NCBI GenBank assembly: GCA_949430125.1
Contig: CASQMQ010000017.1
Coordinates: 1-32,303 of the forward strand
DNA length: 32,303 nucleotides
Source of the DNA: an uncultured Pseudomonadales bacterium
GTDB taxonomy: Bacteria > Pseudomonadota > Gammaproteobacteria > Pseudomonadales > Pseudohongiellaceae
Direction of reading: 5' to 3'
The notes beneath the pieces were generated by a model. It did no database searches. It saw nothing but the letters and a program-made list of their open reading frames with translations, and was not told the DNA's origin. Of this stretch, positions 8,828 to 17,899 are shown piece after piece (the stretch's first letter is position 1; each line of letters opens with the position of its first letter). Both the position numbers and the translations under genes were made by a program.

Positions 8828-9369
8828 TCGTTGCCTGAAGCGCTAGAGCCGCTTTGGGTCAGTTGATACACCGTTACATTATCAAGTATAGCTTCGCCGC
8901 TCACAGAGCCGCCTAAATCTCCGGCCTGCGCCGCCGCATCTGCTTGTCCACCAACGGATATGCCTACGTCCATGAAGCGTTCCAGTGCGTCATTATTGTG
9001 GAAGACGAAGATGGCGCGAAAGTCTTTCACGCCAGCACCTATGCCGATGCCAACTTCACCCATGCGCATATAAGTGTCGCTGCCGTTGGATCGAACTACG
9101 CCGATACCTCCACCAAAACTGGCTAGGATAAGATTTATATTTGCGTTGGAAAATACCGCATAGCCACTCGCGCTCGCTATCTGCGCTCTCGTGTCGGGTT
9201 TAACTGAATAAAGTTGTGTGAGTACTTCCTGGCGCATGTCTTGAATAGCCTGCCTACGCTCACTAGGTGTTCCTCGAGTCATGCCTGTAGACGTGCAAGA
9301 GGCTAGAAACAGCAACAGCAACACTAAGGTGATAAGTCTGGCTGGAATAGTGCCTGCCTTAATATTCAT
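8824..9369 (-). CDS. SYLF/YSC84-domain lipoprotein
   Basis: A 181-aa protein with a lipoprotein signal: hydrophobic LITLVLLLLFLASC with lipobox cysteine 25, followed by TSTG. The remaining ~150 residues match the SYLF (YSC84, lipid-binding) domain: ASGYAVFSNANINLILASFGGG, then MRMGEVGIGIGAGVKDFRAIFVFHN, then a glycine-rich end. SYLF proteins bind phosphoinositides in eukaryotes; the bacterial role is not well defined, and a periplasmic membrane-associated location follows from the lipobox. The next residues after C25 are T-S-T, so an outer-membrane location is expected rather than retention at the inner membrane. It lies 23 bp after the acyl-CoA synthetase on the same strand, so an operon is likely. 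Confidence 0.88.
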   Translation of the reverse strand: MNIKAGTIPARLITLVLLLLFLASCTSTGMTRGTPSERRQAIQDMRQEVLTQLYSVKPDTRAQIASASGYAVFSNANINLILASFGGGIGVVRSNGSDTYMRMGEVGIGIGAGVKDFRAIFVFHNNDALERFMDVGISVGGQADAAAQAGDLGGSVSGEAILDNVTVYQLTQSGSSASGND

Positions 9370-9392
9370 ACTCCCTTCTCCAGTGGGGTTCG

Positions 9393-11276
9393 CTAGTTAA
9401 CTTCACTGGTAAATATATATCCTTCGACAAGTTTCTTAACTTCGTCAATCTTAGTTTTGTCGGCCACATCGATGCTGAGAACTAGTCCTCGCTTCTTCTC
9501 AATTTCACTTGTAATAGCTACATCTATAGATTCTTTGGCTAGTAGTTCGCCGATAACTTGTTCTGAAACCTTTTGACGTAACGTCGGTCGAAATATTTTA
9601 CCGACAGCGGTGAGCGGCATCGCATCTATAAACGCGATTCTTTTTGGAATCGCGGCGCGTTCAGACATTGCGCTAGCGCAGTGATCGATAAGTTCTTGCT
9701 CGGTTACATCGCTATTAGCTACCTTCACGACGTATGCCATGGGTAACTCACCCGCATAGGGGTCGGGCAATCCTATTGCAATGGATGTCACTACGTCGGC
9801 GTGAGCATTAAGCGGTTCTTCGATCAACTCTGGGTCGATGTTATGGCCACTGCGGATAATGAGATCCTTGGCGCGTCCCGAGAGATAGAGGAAACCTTCG
9901 GCATCCATGTAACCAATATCACCGGTATTGAACCAGCCATCCTCGATCCAGGCGGAGGCATTATCGACATTGCTCTTATAGCCCTCAAATACCTGTGGGC
10001 CTTTGACCAGGATGACGCCGCTTTCACCTAGGGGGCAGTCTTTAATGACTGTAGTCCCATCTACGTGGGCAATGCGAATCTCTGAGTAGGGTACGCGCAT
10101 GCCAACGCTGCCCGGTGGTTGAATAAGTGGAGCGCGTGAAATTAGCGCAGTAGTTTCGGTCATGCCGTAACCGTTGCCTACCTCTACGCCAAAATTCTTT
10201 TCGAAGCTAAGCTCGAATGGCAGTGAGAGGGGGGCAGCACCCGAATTGATATTGGTCAGGCAGCTGATGTCGGCATCGCCTACCGGAATATCTGCTAGCG
10301 CCATGAGTACAGTTGGAACGGCTGAGAATTGTTTTACCTGGAAACGCTCGACGTGGTTCCAAAAGTTCTTCATCGCTACCGGTGAGCGAAATCCACCAGG
10401 GGTCATCAATACGATGCGATAGCCTACAGCAAAGGCAGCGACACCTTGAATTATACAGCCATAGATATGAAACAATGGCAGCCCACAAAGCACGGTATGC
10501 CGTTCCATGTGCGCTGTATAGACTTGCATCAACTGTCCTAAGAATGCCATGTTGCTGTGCGTCAGTTGAGCCAGCTTGGGTCGGCCAGTGGTGCCTCCCG
10601 TATGGAAATAGGCGGCTTTTTGGTCGCCGGAAAATTTTCTACCACTGGTCAGCAATGTGCCGTCCATTTTTGCGATAGACGAGTCAAAATCTAGGATGTC
10701 AAAATTGCCTTTAGCTAACGTTGCAGACTCTGGCTTGCAAAGCCCGGGTATATTGACTTCCAGTAGTGTGGTCACGCCTGCGCACTCGGATACGGCAGCG
10801 CGCACTTTTTCATTGATGTCGCTATGCTCTGATTGCGCGAGGCAGATGACTATCTTGGCATTGGCCGCTGTAATAATTTCGGCAATATGCTCCGCTTCTA
10901 ACATAGGGTTGATTGGATTGGAGATGCCGGCTGCTTGAGCGCCCCAAATAGCAAAATGAGTCTGTGGCAATATCGGCAGGATAATGGAGACAGCATCATC
11001 TGTGTTTACGCCGAGCTGATTTAGTAAGTTTGCTGTGCGTGTAACCTGTGCCCCTAATTCGGCGAAGCTGACTGTTTGTGCAGGTTCGTCGGGCAGGCCC
11101 TGTAATAAAAATTCCAGCGCGGCTTTATCGGTGAAGCGATCCGCACTGTCCTTTATCAAATTGTAGCTGTCGGTGTAGGGGAACTGCTCAGTTAGCGGGG
11201 TTTTCTCAAATACCTCTACATCGGCAATGGTTTCCATGATGGGCTCGGGAGTCGGTAGTTGCGACAGGTCAATCAA
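9393..11276 (-). CDS. acyl-CoA synthetase (AMP-forming, ANL superfamily)
   Basis: A 627-aa cytosolic enzyme that activates a carboxylic acid as acyl-AMP and transfers it to CoA. Motifs in order: HTGGTTGRPK (225-234, AMP/P-loop-like), GYGMTETT (369-376), TGD (451-453), the hinge region GRAKDLIIRSGHNIDPELIEE (~467-487) and the catalytic lysine K560 in AVGKIFRP. The length exceeds the usual ~540-560 because of a ~40-aa N-terminal lead and a ~60-aa charged C-terminal tail. The chain length or nature of the substrate cannot be read. The start is TTG at 11276, supported by AGGAG 8 bases upstream; the first in-frame ATG is residue 14. The SYLF lipoprotein follows 23 bp downstream. Confidence 0.92.
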   Translation of the reverse strand: MIDLSQLPTPEPIMETIADVEVFEKTPLTEQFPYTDSYNLIKDSADRFTDKAALEFLLQGLPDEPAQTVSFAELGAQVTRTANLLNQLGVNTDDAVSIILPILPQTHFAIWGAQAAGISNPINPMLEAEHIAEIITAANAKIVICLAQSEHSDINEKVRAAVSECAGVTTLLEVNIPGLCKPESATLAKGNFDILDFDSSIAKMDGTLLTSGRKFSGDQKAAYFHTGGTTGRPKLAQLTHSNMAFLGQLMQVYTAHMERHTVLCGLPLFHIYGCIIQGVAAFAVGYRIVLMTPGGFRSPVAMKNFWNHVERFQVKQFSAVPTVLMALADIPVGDADISCLTNINSGAAPLSLPFELSFEKNFGVEVGNGYGMTETTALISRAPLIQPPGSVGMRVPYSEIRIAHVDGTTVIKDCPLGESGVILVKGPQVFEGYKSNVDNASAWIEDGWFNTGDIGYMDAEGFLYLSGRAKDLIIRSGHNIDPELIEEPLNAHADVVTSIAIGLPDPYAGELPMAYVVKVANSDVTEQELIDHCASAMSERAAIPKRIAFIDAMPLTAVGKIFRPTLRQKVSEQVIGELLAKESIDVAITSEIEKKRGLVLSIDVADKTKIDEVKKLVEGYIFTSEVN

Positions 11277-11502
11277 GGGTAATTCTCCTGATTCTAGCTA
11301 ATAGTTTTTTGCAATGGCCGGCTGGCCCGAATTTCGTGATATTCAAACAGGTTGTCCTTTCGGTGATTTATAGCACGGAATTGACTTGGGTTGTGTACGT
11401 AAAAATTGGGATTAGGTGTTGCGGGAATTAGAGAAATTGACCATCATGGTCAGGGCATCGCGATACTCTGAGTGAGGCAGCACGTCGAGGTAGGCAAGCG
11501 CT

Positions 11503-12384
11503 TTACTCGGACTCTGACTCGGCGAGCTCGCGAGCGTAATCCAACGCACCGCAATTCTGCACGATCTCGATTACTTGATTCAGTTTCTCGGCTTGCGGTT
11601 CTTCATCGGCGAGCGCTTCCCGAATCAACTGTGCTTGTTCTTCACTGCCGTGTTCTAAGGCGTAGATGAGAGGAAGCGTTGGCTTTCCTTCGGCGAGGTC
11701 GTCGCCAATATTCTTGCCTAGGGTATCGCTGTCTCCGGCATAGTCCAGCACATCATCGATTAGTTGATAAGCAGTACCCAGGTGCATGCCAAAATTCTTC
11801 AGAGCCAGTTCTTCGTCGCTGGAAGCATCTGATAGGACCGCCCCACACTGCCCAGCTGCCTGAAACAAGATCGCCGTCTTATTCTGAATGACTTCCATGT
11901 AGTTCTGTTCGGTTGGGTTCGGGTTGTTCTTGCTAATTAGCTGCAGAACCTCGCCTTCTGCGATCCTATTGGTGGTGTCGGCGATGATTTTCATGATTTT
12001 CATGTTGCCGAGCGTTACCAGTATCTGGAATGCCCTAGAGTAGATGAAATCGCCCACGAGGACGCTTGAGGGGTTATTCCAATGTTCGTTAACTGTTGGT
12101 CGCCCGCGGCGTAAAGACGACATGTCGACGACGTCATCATGCAGTAAGGTGGCGGTATGAATGAATTCGATCACCGAAGCCAGAGATACATGCTGCTGAC
12201 TGTCGATTTTGCAGGTTTTTGCGGAAAGAAGAACGAGGAGGGGACGCAGGCGCTTGCCGCCAGCCTCAACGATATAGTGGCCAATATTTTCAACAAGCGG
12301 CACATTCGAGTAGAGCTGGTCTACAATGAATTTATCAACGGCCTTAAAGTCGTCTTCGACAACGGATCGAATTTGCTGATACAT
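11503..12384 (-). CDS. ispB: octaprenyl/polyprenyl diphosphate synthase, frameshifted near the C-terminus
   Basis: All-trans polyprenyl diphosphate synthase making the quinone side chain from FPP and IPP. Seen: GGKRLRP (42-48), first Asp-rich motif DDVVD (83-87), RRGRPT, GEVLQL (144-149), second Asp-rich motif DDVLD (210-214) and GDDLAEGKPTLPL. The open frame ends after ...ARELAESESE at 11503, but one base out of frame the sequence continues KALAYLDVLPHSEYRDAL and on to a stop at 11412-11414, exactly the family's normal C-terminus. With one base removed near 11502-11506 the protein would be ~322 aa, as in E. coli. I chose ATG 12384 over the upstream GTG at 12456 because the promoter -10 lies at 12459-12464, so the GTG would precede the expected transcript start. 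It is divergent from rplU, the classical gammaproteobacterial arrangement. Confidence 0.93.
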   Translation of the reverse strand: MYQQIRSVVEDDFKAVDKFIVDQLYSNVPLVENIGHYIVEAGGKRLRPLLVLLSAKTCKIDSQQHVSLASVIEFIHTATLLHDDVVDMSSLRRGRPTVNEHWNNPSSVLVGDFIYSRAFQILVTLGNMKIMKIIADTTNRIAEGEVLQLISKNNPNPTEQNYMEVIQNKTAILFQAAGQCGAVLSDASSDEELALKNFGMHLGTAYQLIDDVLDYAGDSDTLGKNIGDDLAEGKPTLPLIYALEHGSEEQAQLIREALADEEPQAEKLNQVIEIVQNCGALDYARELAESESE

Positions 12385-12458
12385 AGTCACTTTTAGTACT
12401 AATTTCTCTGATGTTTGCTGGAAACACGTCTCAATTGAGAGGGACTCCGTGAGCACGC

Positions 12459-12487
12459 ATGCTAGGGAGCGAAGTGGGTGCTGTCAA
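12459..12487 (-). promoter_or_regulatory. sigma70 promoter of ispB
   Basis: Minus strand: perfect -35 TTGACA (12482-12487), a 17-bp spacer, then TAGCAT (12459-12464, 4 of 6). Predicted start of transcription is near 12452, about 68 bases before the ATG at 12384. Confidence 0.6.
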
Positions 12488-12592
12488 GCCGACTATTCCT
12501 GCAGATAAAGGCAGCGCGGGTCCAAATATGCAGAGCGACTAAATACGGGCTCTTTCTAATATTTCTTCCCTAGCTATGAAAGGTGAATCTGC

Positions 12593-12621
12593 TTGCTTCG
12601 AGGTGATCGTTCCCGTAAAAT
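12593..12621 (+). promoter_or_regulatory. sigma70 promoter of rplU-rpmA with GC-rich discriminator
   Basis: TTGCTT (12593-12598), a 17-bp spacer, then TAAAAT (12616-12621), directly followed by GCCCGCCCC. A GC-rich stretch between -10 and +1 is the hallmark of ribosomal promoters repressed by ppGpp/DksA. The leader is about 50 nt and contains the palindrome at 12636-12656. Confidence 0.6.
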
Positions 12622-12635
12622 GCCCGCCCCTATAG

Positions 12636-12656
12636 GAATGGGTAAATTTCCCATTC
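12636..12656 (+). repeat. hairpin-forming palindrome in the rplU leader
   Basis: GAATGGG - TAAATTT - CCCATTC: a 7-bp perfect stem, with the loop able to add three A-T pairs around one unpaired T. It ends 23 bases before the rplU ATG, inside the predicted 5' UTR, so it can act as an RNA structure affecting translation or as a DNA operator. Its role is unknown. Confidence 0.5.
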
Positions 12657-12679
12657 AAAAGGCGGTATCGGAGAGAATT

Positions 12680-12991
12680 ATGTACGCGGTTATTAAGAGT
12701 GGTGGCAAGCAACACAGAGTTGAAGAAGGTGAAATTCTTCGGCTTGAGAAATTGGAAGCCGCTACCGGGGAAGAAGTAAGTTTCGACAATATTCTGATGG
12801 TTGGCGAAGGCGAGTCTGTGAAGATCGGTACGCCCTATGTTGACGGTAGCAAGGTCACTGCACAAGTCGTTAAGCAGGGTCGAGCTAACAAGGTTACGAT
12901 CATCAAGTTTAATCGTCGTAAGCATTCGCGTAAGCAGCAGGGTCATCGCCAGTGGTTTACAGAAGTTAAGATTACTGGAATTACAGCTTAA
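12680..12991 (+). CDS. rplU: 50S ribosomal protein L21
   Basis: A 103-aa large-subunit protein. Family features are clear: [17 protein letters not shown] at the start, [21 protein letters not shown] near 75-95 and the terminal TEVKITGI. The reading frame is open further upstream, but ATG 12680 is the real start: it gives the exact family N-terminus and has GGAG 6 bases before it (12670-12673). It is followed after 16 bp by rpmA, the usual pair. The promoter at 12593-12621 drives both. Confidence 0.98.
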   Translation: MYAVIKSGGKQHRVEEGEILRLEKLEAATGEEVSFDNILMVGEGESVKIGTPYVDGSKVTAQVVKQGRANKVTIIKFNRRKHSRKQQGHRQWFTEVKITGITA

Positions 12992-13007
12992 GGCTCGGAG
13001 TTAGGTA

Positions 13008-13265
13008 ATGGCACATAAGAAAGCAGGCGGTAGTACTAATAACGGTCGTGATTCGGAATCGAAACGACTAGGTGTGAAGAAGTATGGTGGCGAAGTTGCC
13101 ATAGCAGGGAATATTATCGTGCGTCAGCGCGGCACTCGTTTCCATCCGGGTGAGAATGTAGGTTGTGGCAAGGACCATACCTTATTCGCCAAGGCTGATG
13201 GTGTTGTGAAGTTCGCTGTTAAAGGCCCTCACAACCGAAAATTCGTGAGCATCGAAGTAGCCTAG
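13008..13265 (+). CDS. rpmA: 50S ribosomal protein L27
   Basis: An 85-aa large-subunit protein whose N-terminus reaches the peptidyl-transferase centre. Begins [20 protein letters not shown] and contains [15 protein letters not shown] and [12 protein letters not shown], all family signatures. There is no cleavable N-terminal extension of the Firmicutes type. It ends just before a strong terminator. Confidence 0.98.
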   Translation: MAHKKAGGSTNNGRDSESKRLGVKKYGGEVAIAGNIIVRQRGTRFHPGENVGCGKDHTLFAKADGVVKFAVKGPHNRKFVSIEVA

Positions 13266-13280
13266 TAAAGCAGTTCGTTA

Positions 13281-13314
13281 CTAAAAAGCCTCGTCATTCG
13301 ACGGGGCTTTTTAG
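13281..13314 (+). terminator. rho-independent terminator after rplU-rpmA
   Basis: A 15-bp stem (one T-G wobble) with a 4-base loop ATTC: left arm 13281-13295 begins CTAAAAAGCC, right arm 13300-13314 ends GGCTTTTTAG. It separates ribosomal-protein transcription from obgE, which therefore depends on read-through or its own promoter. Confidence 0.9.
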
Positions 13315-13379
13315 TTTATGAAACACATCATTCAATACGGTATCGCTTCGCTTCGGCGAGTTGATCTGTCAAACCATAA

Positions 13380-14561
<1,182 letters not shown>

Positions 14562-14571
14562 GTGCGCCTTG

Positions 14572-15690
14572 ATGCGAGAATCGATAAAAAACTCAAAACG
14601 TTGGGTAGTAAAAGTTGGTAGCTCACTAGTAACCAATAATGGTCGTGGGCTAGATCTGAGTGCGATCGAAGACTGGGCGGGTCAACTTGTTGCTATGCAG
14701 AAGCTGGGTATACAGGTCGTGCTAGTATCTTCTGGTGCGGTGGCGGAAGGGGTCGCGCGACTTGAATTAAAATCTCGGCCTAAGCAGGTTCAACTGCAGC
14801 AGGCCGCAGCCGCAGTTGGGCAAATGGGTTTGATTCAGGCCTATGAAAGTTGTTTCATAGGGCACGGTGTGCATGCCGCGCAAATCTTGCTCAGTCACGA
14901 CGACCTCTCCGATAGGACACGTTATTTAAACGCGCGTAGCACGTTGACCACCTTGCTAGAAATGGGAGTTATCCCTGTAGTGAACGAGAACGATACGGTT
15001 GCTACTGCTGAGTTGTGCTTCGGTGATAACGATACGCTGGCAGCGCTAGTTGCGAACCTTATTAATGCCGATGTGATGCTGATTCTCACCGATCAGGACG
15101 GTTTGTTCGATGCCGATCCACGTAATAATACCTCTGCGAAGCTAGTTGCTAGCGCGTCTGCCATCGACGGCAGCCTGAGCGCGATGGGAGGCAAAGGCAG
15201 CAGTCTGGGTAGAGGCGGGATGGTGACTAAAATATCAGCGGCTAAGCTTGCCTCACGATCAGGAACCAACACCCTGATCGCGAATGGGCGCGAGCGGCAG
15301 ATTCTCTCTAGGCTGTTTGAAGGCGAAGAAATCGGCACATTGCTGTACGCCGATAGCGAGCCTGTTACTGCAAAGAAACAATGGCTGGCTAGTCAGCTTA
15401 CTGTAAAGGGTAGTCTGGTATTGGATGCCGGTGCTGTAAAGGTGCTGAAGGATTCTGGAAGCAGCCTTTTGGCAGTTGGGATCAAGTCGTTGGTAGGCCA
15501 GTTTGCTCGGGGGGAAGTGGTCTCCTGTCTAGATGAGGCTGGTTTGGAAATCGCGCGAGGCTTAGTGAATTACAATAGCAATGAGATCGGGAAAATCAAA
15601 GGGCAGAGTAGCGAGAATATCGAAAACCTCCTCGGCTATTCTGGCGAGGAAGAAATCATTCATCGTGACAATCTAATTTTGGAGGACTAG
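14572..15690 (+). CDS. proB: glutamate 5-kinase
   Basis: A 372-aa enzyme for the first step of proline synthesis, phosphorylating L-glutamate at the gamma carboxyl with ATP. Seen: WVVKVGSSLVTNNG (ATP-binding), VLVSSGAVAEG, VVNENDTVA, FGDNDTLAALVA, and GGKGSSLGRGGMVTKISAAK, which is the amino-acid kinase signature. A C-terminal PUA domain spans roughly residues 275-355. ProB is normally feedback-inhibited by proline at the kinase domain. The start ATG 14572 directly follows an in-frame TTG at 14569; ATG is preferred. The obgE-proB order is common in this group. It ends before a bidirectional terminator shared with rpsT. Confidence 0.97.
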   Translation: MRESIKNSKRWVVKVGSSLVTNNGRGLDLSAIEDWAGQLVAMQKLGIQVVLVSSGAVAEGVARLELKSRPKQVQLQQAAAAVGQMGLIQAYESCFIGHGVHAAQILLSHDDLSDRTRYLNARSTLTTLLEMGVIPVVNENDTVATAELCFGDNDTLAALVANLINADVMLILTDQDGLFDADPRNNTSAKLVASASAIDGSLSAMGGKGSSLGRGGMVTKISAAKLASRSGTNTLIANGRERQILSRLFEGEEIGTLLYADSEPVTAKKQWLASQLTVKGSLVLDAGAVKVLKDSGSSLLAVGIKSLVGQFARGEVVSCLDEAGLEIARGLVNYNSNEIGKIKGQSSENIENLLGYSGEEEIIHRDNLILED

Positions 15691-15731
15691 CCACGCTGCA
15701 AAGATTTACAGATCGCAAATTATAGACATAA

Positions 15732-15755
15732 AAAAACCGGCATCAGCCGGTTTTT
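15732..15755. terminator. bidirectional terminator between proB and rpsT
   Basis: Perfect 10-bp stem AAAAACCGGC / GCCGGTTTTT with loop ATCA. The A-run on one side and T-run on the other make it work for both converging genes. Confidence 0.9.
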
Positions 15756-15772
15756 GGGGAACTAAAATCAGT

Positions 15773-16036
15773 CTATTTTAGTGCCTTTACTGCAGTATTC
15801 AATCGGCTCTTGTGACGAGAAGCCTTATTCTTATGAATAATTCCTCTGTCTGCCATGCGGTCGATTACAGGCACCATCGTGTTGTAGGCTTCAAAGGCCT
15901 TAGTGTGATCACCGCCTTCGATGGCTGCATCTACTTTCTTGATTTGAGTACGTACCATGGATCGGAAAGATGCATTGTGACGACGACGAACTTCACTCTG
16001 TCTTGCACGCTTGCGGGCCTGTAAAGAATTAGCCAA
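15773..16036 (-). CDS. rpsT: 30S ribosomal protein S20
   Basis: An 87-aa primary 16S rRNA-binding protein: [20 protein letters not shown] at the N-terminus and [16 protein letters not shown] near the end. The start codon is TTG (plus-strand CAA at 16034-16036) with a strong AAGGAG upstream. E. coli rpsT also starts with UUG, and that codon is known to matter for its translational autoregulation, so the same control is likely here. The ribosome-binding site lies inside a small palindrome (GGAGCTCC). It is transcribed away from murJ from its own promoter. Confidence 0.98.
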   Translation of the reverse strand: MANSLQARKRARQSEVRRRHNASFRSMVRTQIKKVDAAIEGGDHTKAFEAYNTMVPVIDRMADRGIIHKNKASRHKSRLNTAVKALK

Positions 16037-16145
16037 TTGGAGCTCCTTATTGCACTAGACTTTTATTTTCTAGTCGGTTATTTCGTTAATAGCATTGAAT
16101 GAGTATGATTAATGCTGCGCTGCATCCTCGAATTCAGAGCGCGAC

Positions 16146-16174
16146 ACTATGCCGTTTTCATTGCCTAATGTCAA
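16146..16174 (-). promoter_or_regulatory. sigma70 promoter of rpsT
   Basis: Minus strand: perfect -35 TTGACA (16169-16174), a 17-bp spacer, then CATAGT (16146-16151), followed by the GC-rich discriminator GTCGCGC. The leader to the TTG start is about 100 nt. The discriminator suggests growth-rate or stringent control, as for rplU. Confidence 0.6.
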
Positions 16175-16225
16175 TAGCAGAAAATACGACGCGCTTTCTC
16201 TAAGCCCTTAACAATACTCAACTTA

Positions 16226-16254
16226 TTGCTGATTGACAGCAATAGCGTGATAAT
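16226..16254 (+). promoter_or_regulatory. candidate murJ promoter with internal dyad
   Basis: TTGCTG (16226-16231), 17 bp, then GATAAT (16249-16254). A perfect inverted repeat TATTGCTG-N5-CAGCAATA occupies 16224-16244, covering the -35 and most of the spacer. A protein bound there would block RNA polymerase, so an operator is possible. murJ starts 41 bases downstream. Confidence 0.5.
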
Positions 16255-16295
16255 CTCCTCTTGGCATCAATCATACCAGCAAGGCTATCTACTCA

Positions 16296-17882
16296 ATGAG
16301 TGAATCTCACTCTTCTCAGGAACCGCAACCACAAGACAGCAACAGCGGTGAATCCAGCTTACTGAAGGCGAGTGGTGTTACCGGTTCGATGACGCTGGTA
16401 TCGCGAGTTTTAGGCTTGGCGCGCGATGTGGTTATCGCCCGTGTTTTCGGTGTGAGCGACGGGGTTGAGGCTTTTTTTGTAGCCAATAAGATTCCTAACT
16501 TCATGCGTAGATTATTCGCCGAAGGGGCTTTCAATCAAGCTTTTGTCCCGGTTCTTTCTGAGTATCGCAGCACTAAATCCCTGGCAGATGTGCAGCTGTT
16601 AGTAAATGCAGTTGCGGGTAGTCTGGGGGGGTTCCTTCTTATTTTCACCTTCGTGGCTGTGGTTGCGGCGCCGTTAATAGCGGTACCCATTGCCTACGGA
16701 TTCACGGATGAACCTGATAAATTTGCGCTCCTTGTGGAGATGCTGCGAATCACCTTCCCTTATTTACTGCTGGTATCGATGACCGCTCTTTGCGGCTCTA
16801 TCTTGAATAGCTACGCACGGTTTGCCGTTCCAGCGGTGACGCCTGCACTACTTAATATATCTCTAATAGTTTGCTCATTTTTTCTAGTGCCATATATGCG
16901 CGTCCCGGAATTGGCGCTAGCGTGGGCAGTGCTAATCGGGGGAGTTGCGCAGCTATTGTTTCAATTACCATTTCTAGCTCGCATGCGGCTAATGCCAGTG
17001 CCAAAGGTAGGAAAATATCACGAGGGTGTCGAGCGAATTAAGAACCTGATGGTGCCAGCCTTGTTCGGCGTTTCAGTGAGTCAGATTAACCTATTATTCG
17101 ACACGCTACTTGCCACGATGCTTGCGTCTGGCAGCGTGGCTTGGTTGTACTACTCTGACCGCCTCATGGAGTTGCCGCTAGGCACCTTCGGGATTGCGAT
17201 CGCCATAGTCGTACTGCCAAGTCTCTCGAGAAAACATGCCACGTCGTCCTTGAATGATTTTGCTGAGACATTGGACTGGGCTTTTCGCTTAGTAGTCTTG
17301 ATAGCCATTCCCTCGGCATTGGCGTTGATTGTGATGGCGGAGCCGTTGCTAATCGCTCTGTTCCACAATGACAAATTTACGGCTGCAGACGTAGCAAGCT
17401 CAGCAGGCAGCCTCAAAGCCTATGCAATAGGTTTGATTGCATTCATGTCTATTAAGATATTCGCACCTGGATACTTTGCGCGACAGAATACGAGCACACC
17501 GGTAAAGATTGGTATCGTGGCGATGGTGAGTAATATGGTCATGAATCTAATCTTCTTCATCGGCGGCCTCGGGCATGTGGGTCTAGCGTTGGCGACTAGT
17601 CTCGCCGCATTCCTGAATGCTGGCCTATTGCTGCGGGGATTGATGGTTGATGGAGTGTTTAAGTTTCAGCCTGGTTGGGGGAGGTTCCTGCTTCAGGTGG
17701 TGTCGGCGAATGCGCTGATGGTTTATTTTCTGATGAATTTTGCAGGTGATTGGCAAGCTTGGCTAAGCTGGACAATGGCCGACAAGATAGTTCGGTTGGG
17801 TATTCTGGTGATAGGTGCTGTGTTCATCTATGCTGCGGTGCTCTTTGCGGCGGGTTTAAGGTGGCGTCATATCTATCGCTAA
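16296..17882 (+). CDS. murJ: lipid II flippase MurJ
   Basis: A 528-aa polytopic inner-membrane protein of the MOP/MviN family that flips lipid II during peptidoglycan synthesis. Seen: GSMTLVSRVLGLARDVVIARVFG (broken here only by family-typical residues), VANKIPNFMRRLFAEGAFNQAFVPV with the essential arginines, and about 14 hydrophobic helices. A ~25-aa polar Ser/Gln-rich N-terminal tail precedes the first helix, slightly longer than usual; the start ATG 16296 has a weak AAGG upstream. In most relatives ribF and ileS follow, but here a DUF2007 gene starts 17 bp later. Confidence 0.96.
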   Translation: MSESHSSQEPQPQDSNSGESSLLKASGVTGSMTLVSRVLGLARDVVIARVFGVSDGVEAFFVANKIPNFMRRLFAEGAFNQAFVPVLSEYRSTKSLADVQLLVNAVAGSLGGFLLIFTFVAVVAAPLIAVPIAYGFTDEPDKFALLVEMLRITFPYLLLVSMTALCGSILNSYARFAVPAVTPALLNISLIVCSFFLVPYMRVPELALAWAVLIGGVAQLLFQLPFLARMRLMPVPKVGKYHEGVERIKNLMVPALFGVSVSQINLLFDTLLATMLASGSVAWLYYSDRLMELPLGTFGIAIAIVVLPSLSRKHATSSLNDFAETLDWAFRLVVLIAIPSALALIVMAEPLLIALFHNDKFTAADVASSAGSLKAYAIGLIAFMSIKIFAPGYFARQNTSTPVKIGIVAMVSNMVMNLIFFIGGLGHVGLALATSLAAFLNAGLLLRGLMVDGVFKFQPGWGRFLLQVVSANALMVYFLMNFAGDWQAWLSWTMADKIVRLGILVIGAVFIYAAVLFAAGLRWRHIYR

Positions 17883-17899
17883 TTCAGAACGAGAACATT

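Noticed and set aside
11503-11510. Programmed +1 frameshifting in ispB
   Set aside because: The context GAG-TAA-A lacks the slippery codon and internal Shine-Dalgarno known from prfB, and ispB is not known to use recoding; a sequence error or simple mutation is more likely.
12457-12592. Upstream GTG start (12456) giving ispB 24 extra N-terminal residues
   Set aside because: The TTGACA-17-TAGCAT promoter would start transcription at about 12452, downstream of that GTG, and the family N-terminus begins at ATG 12384.
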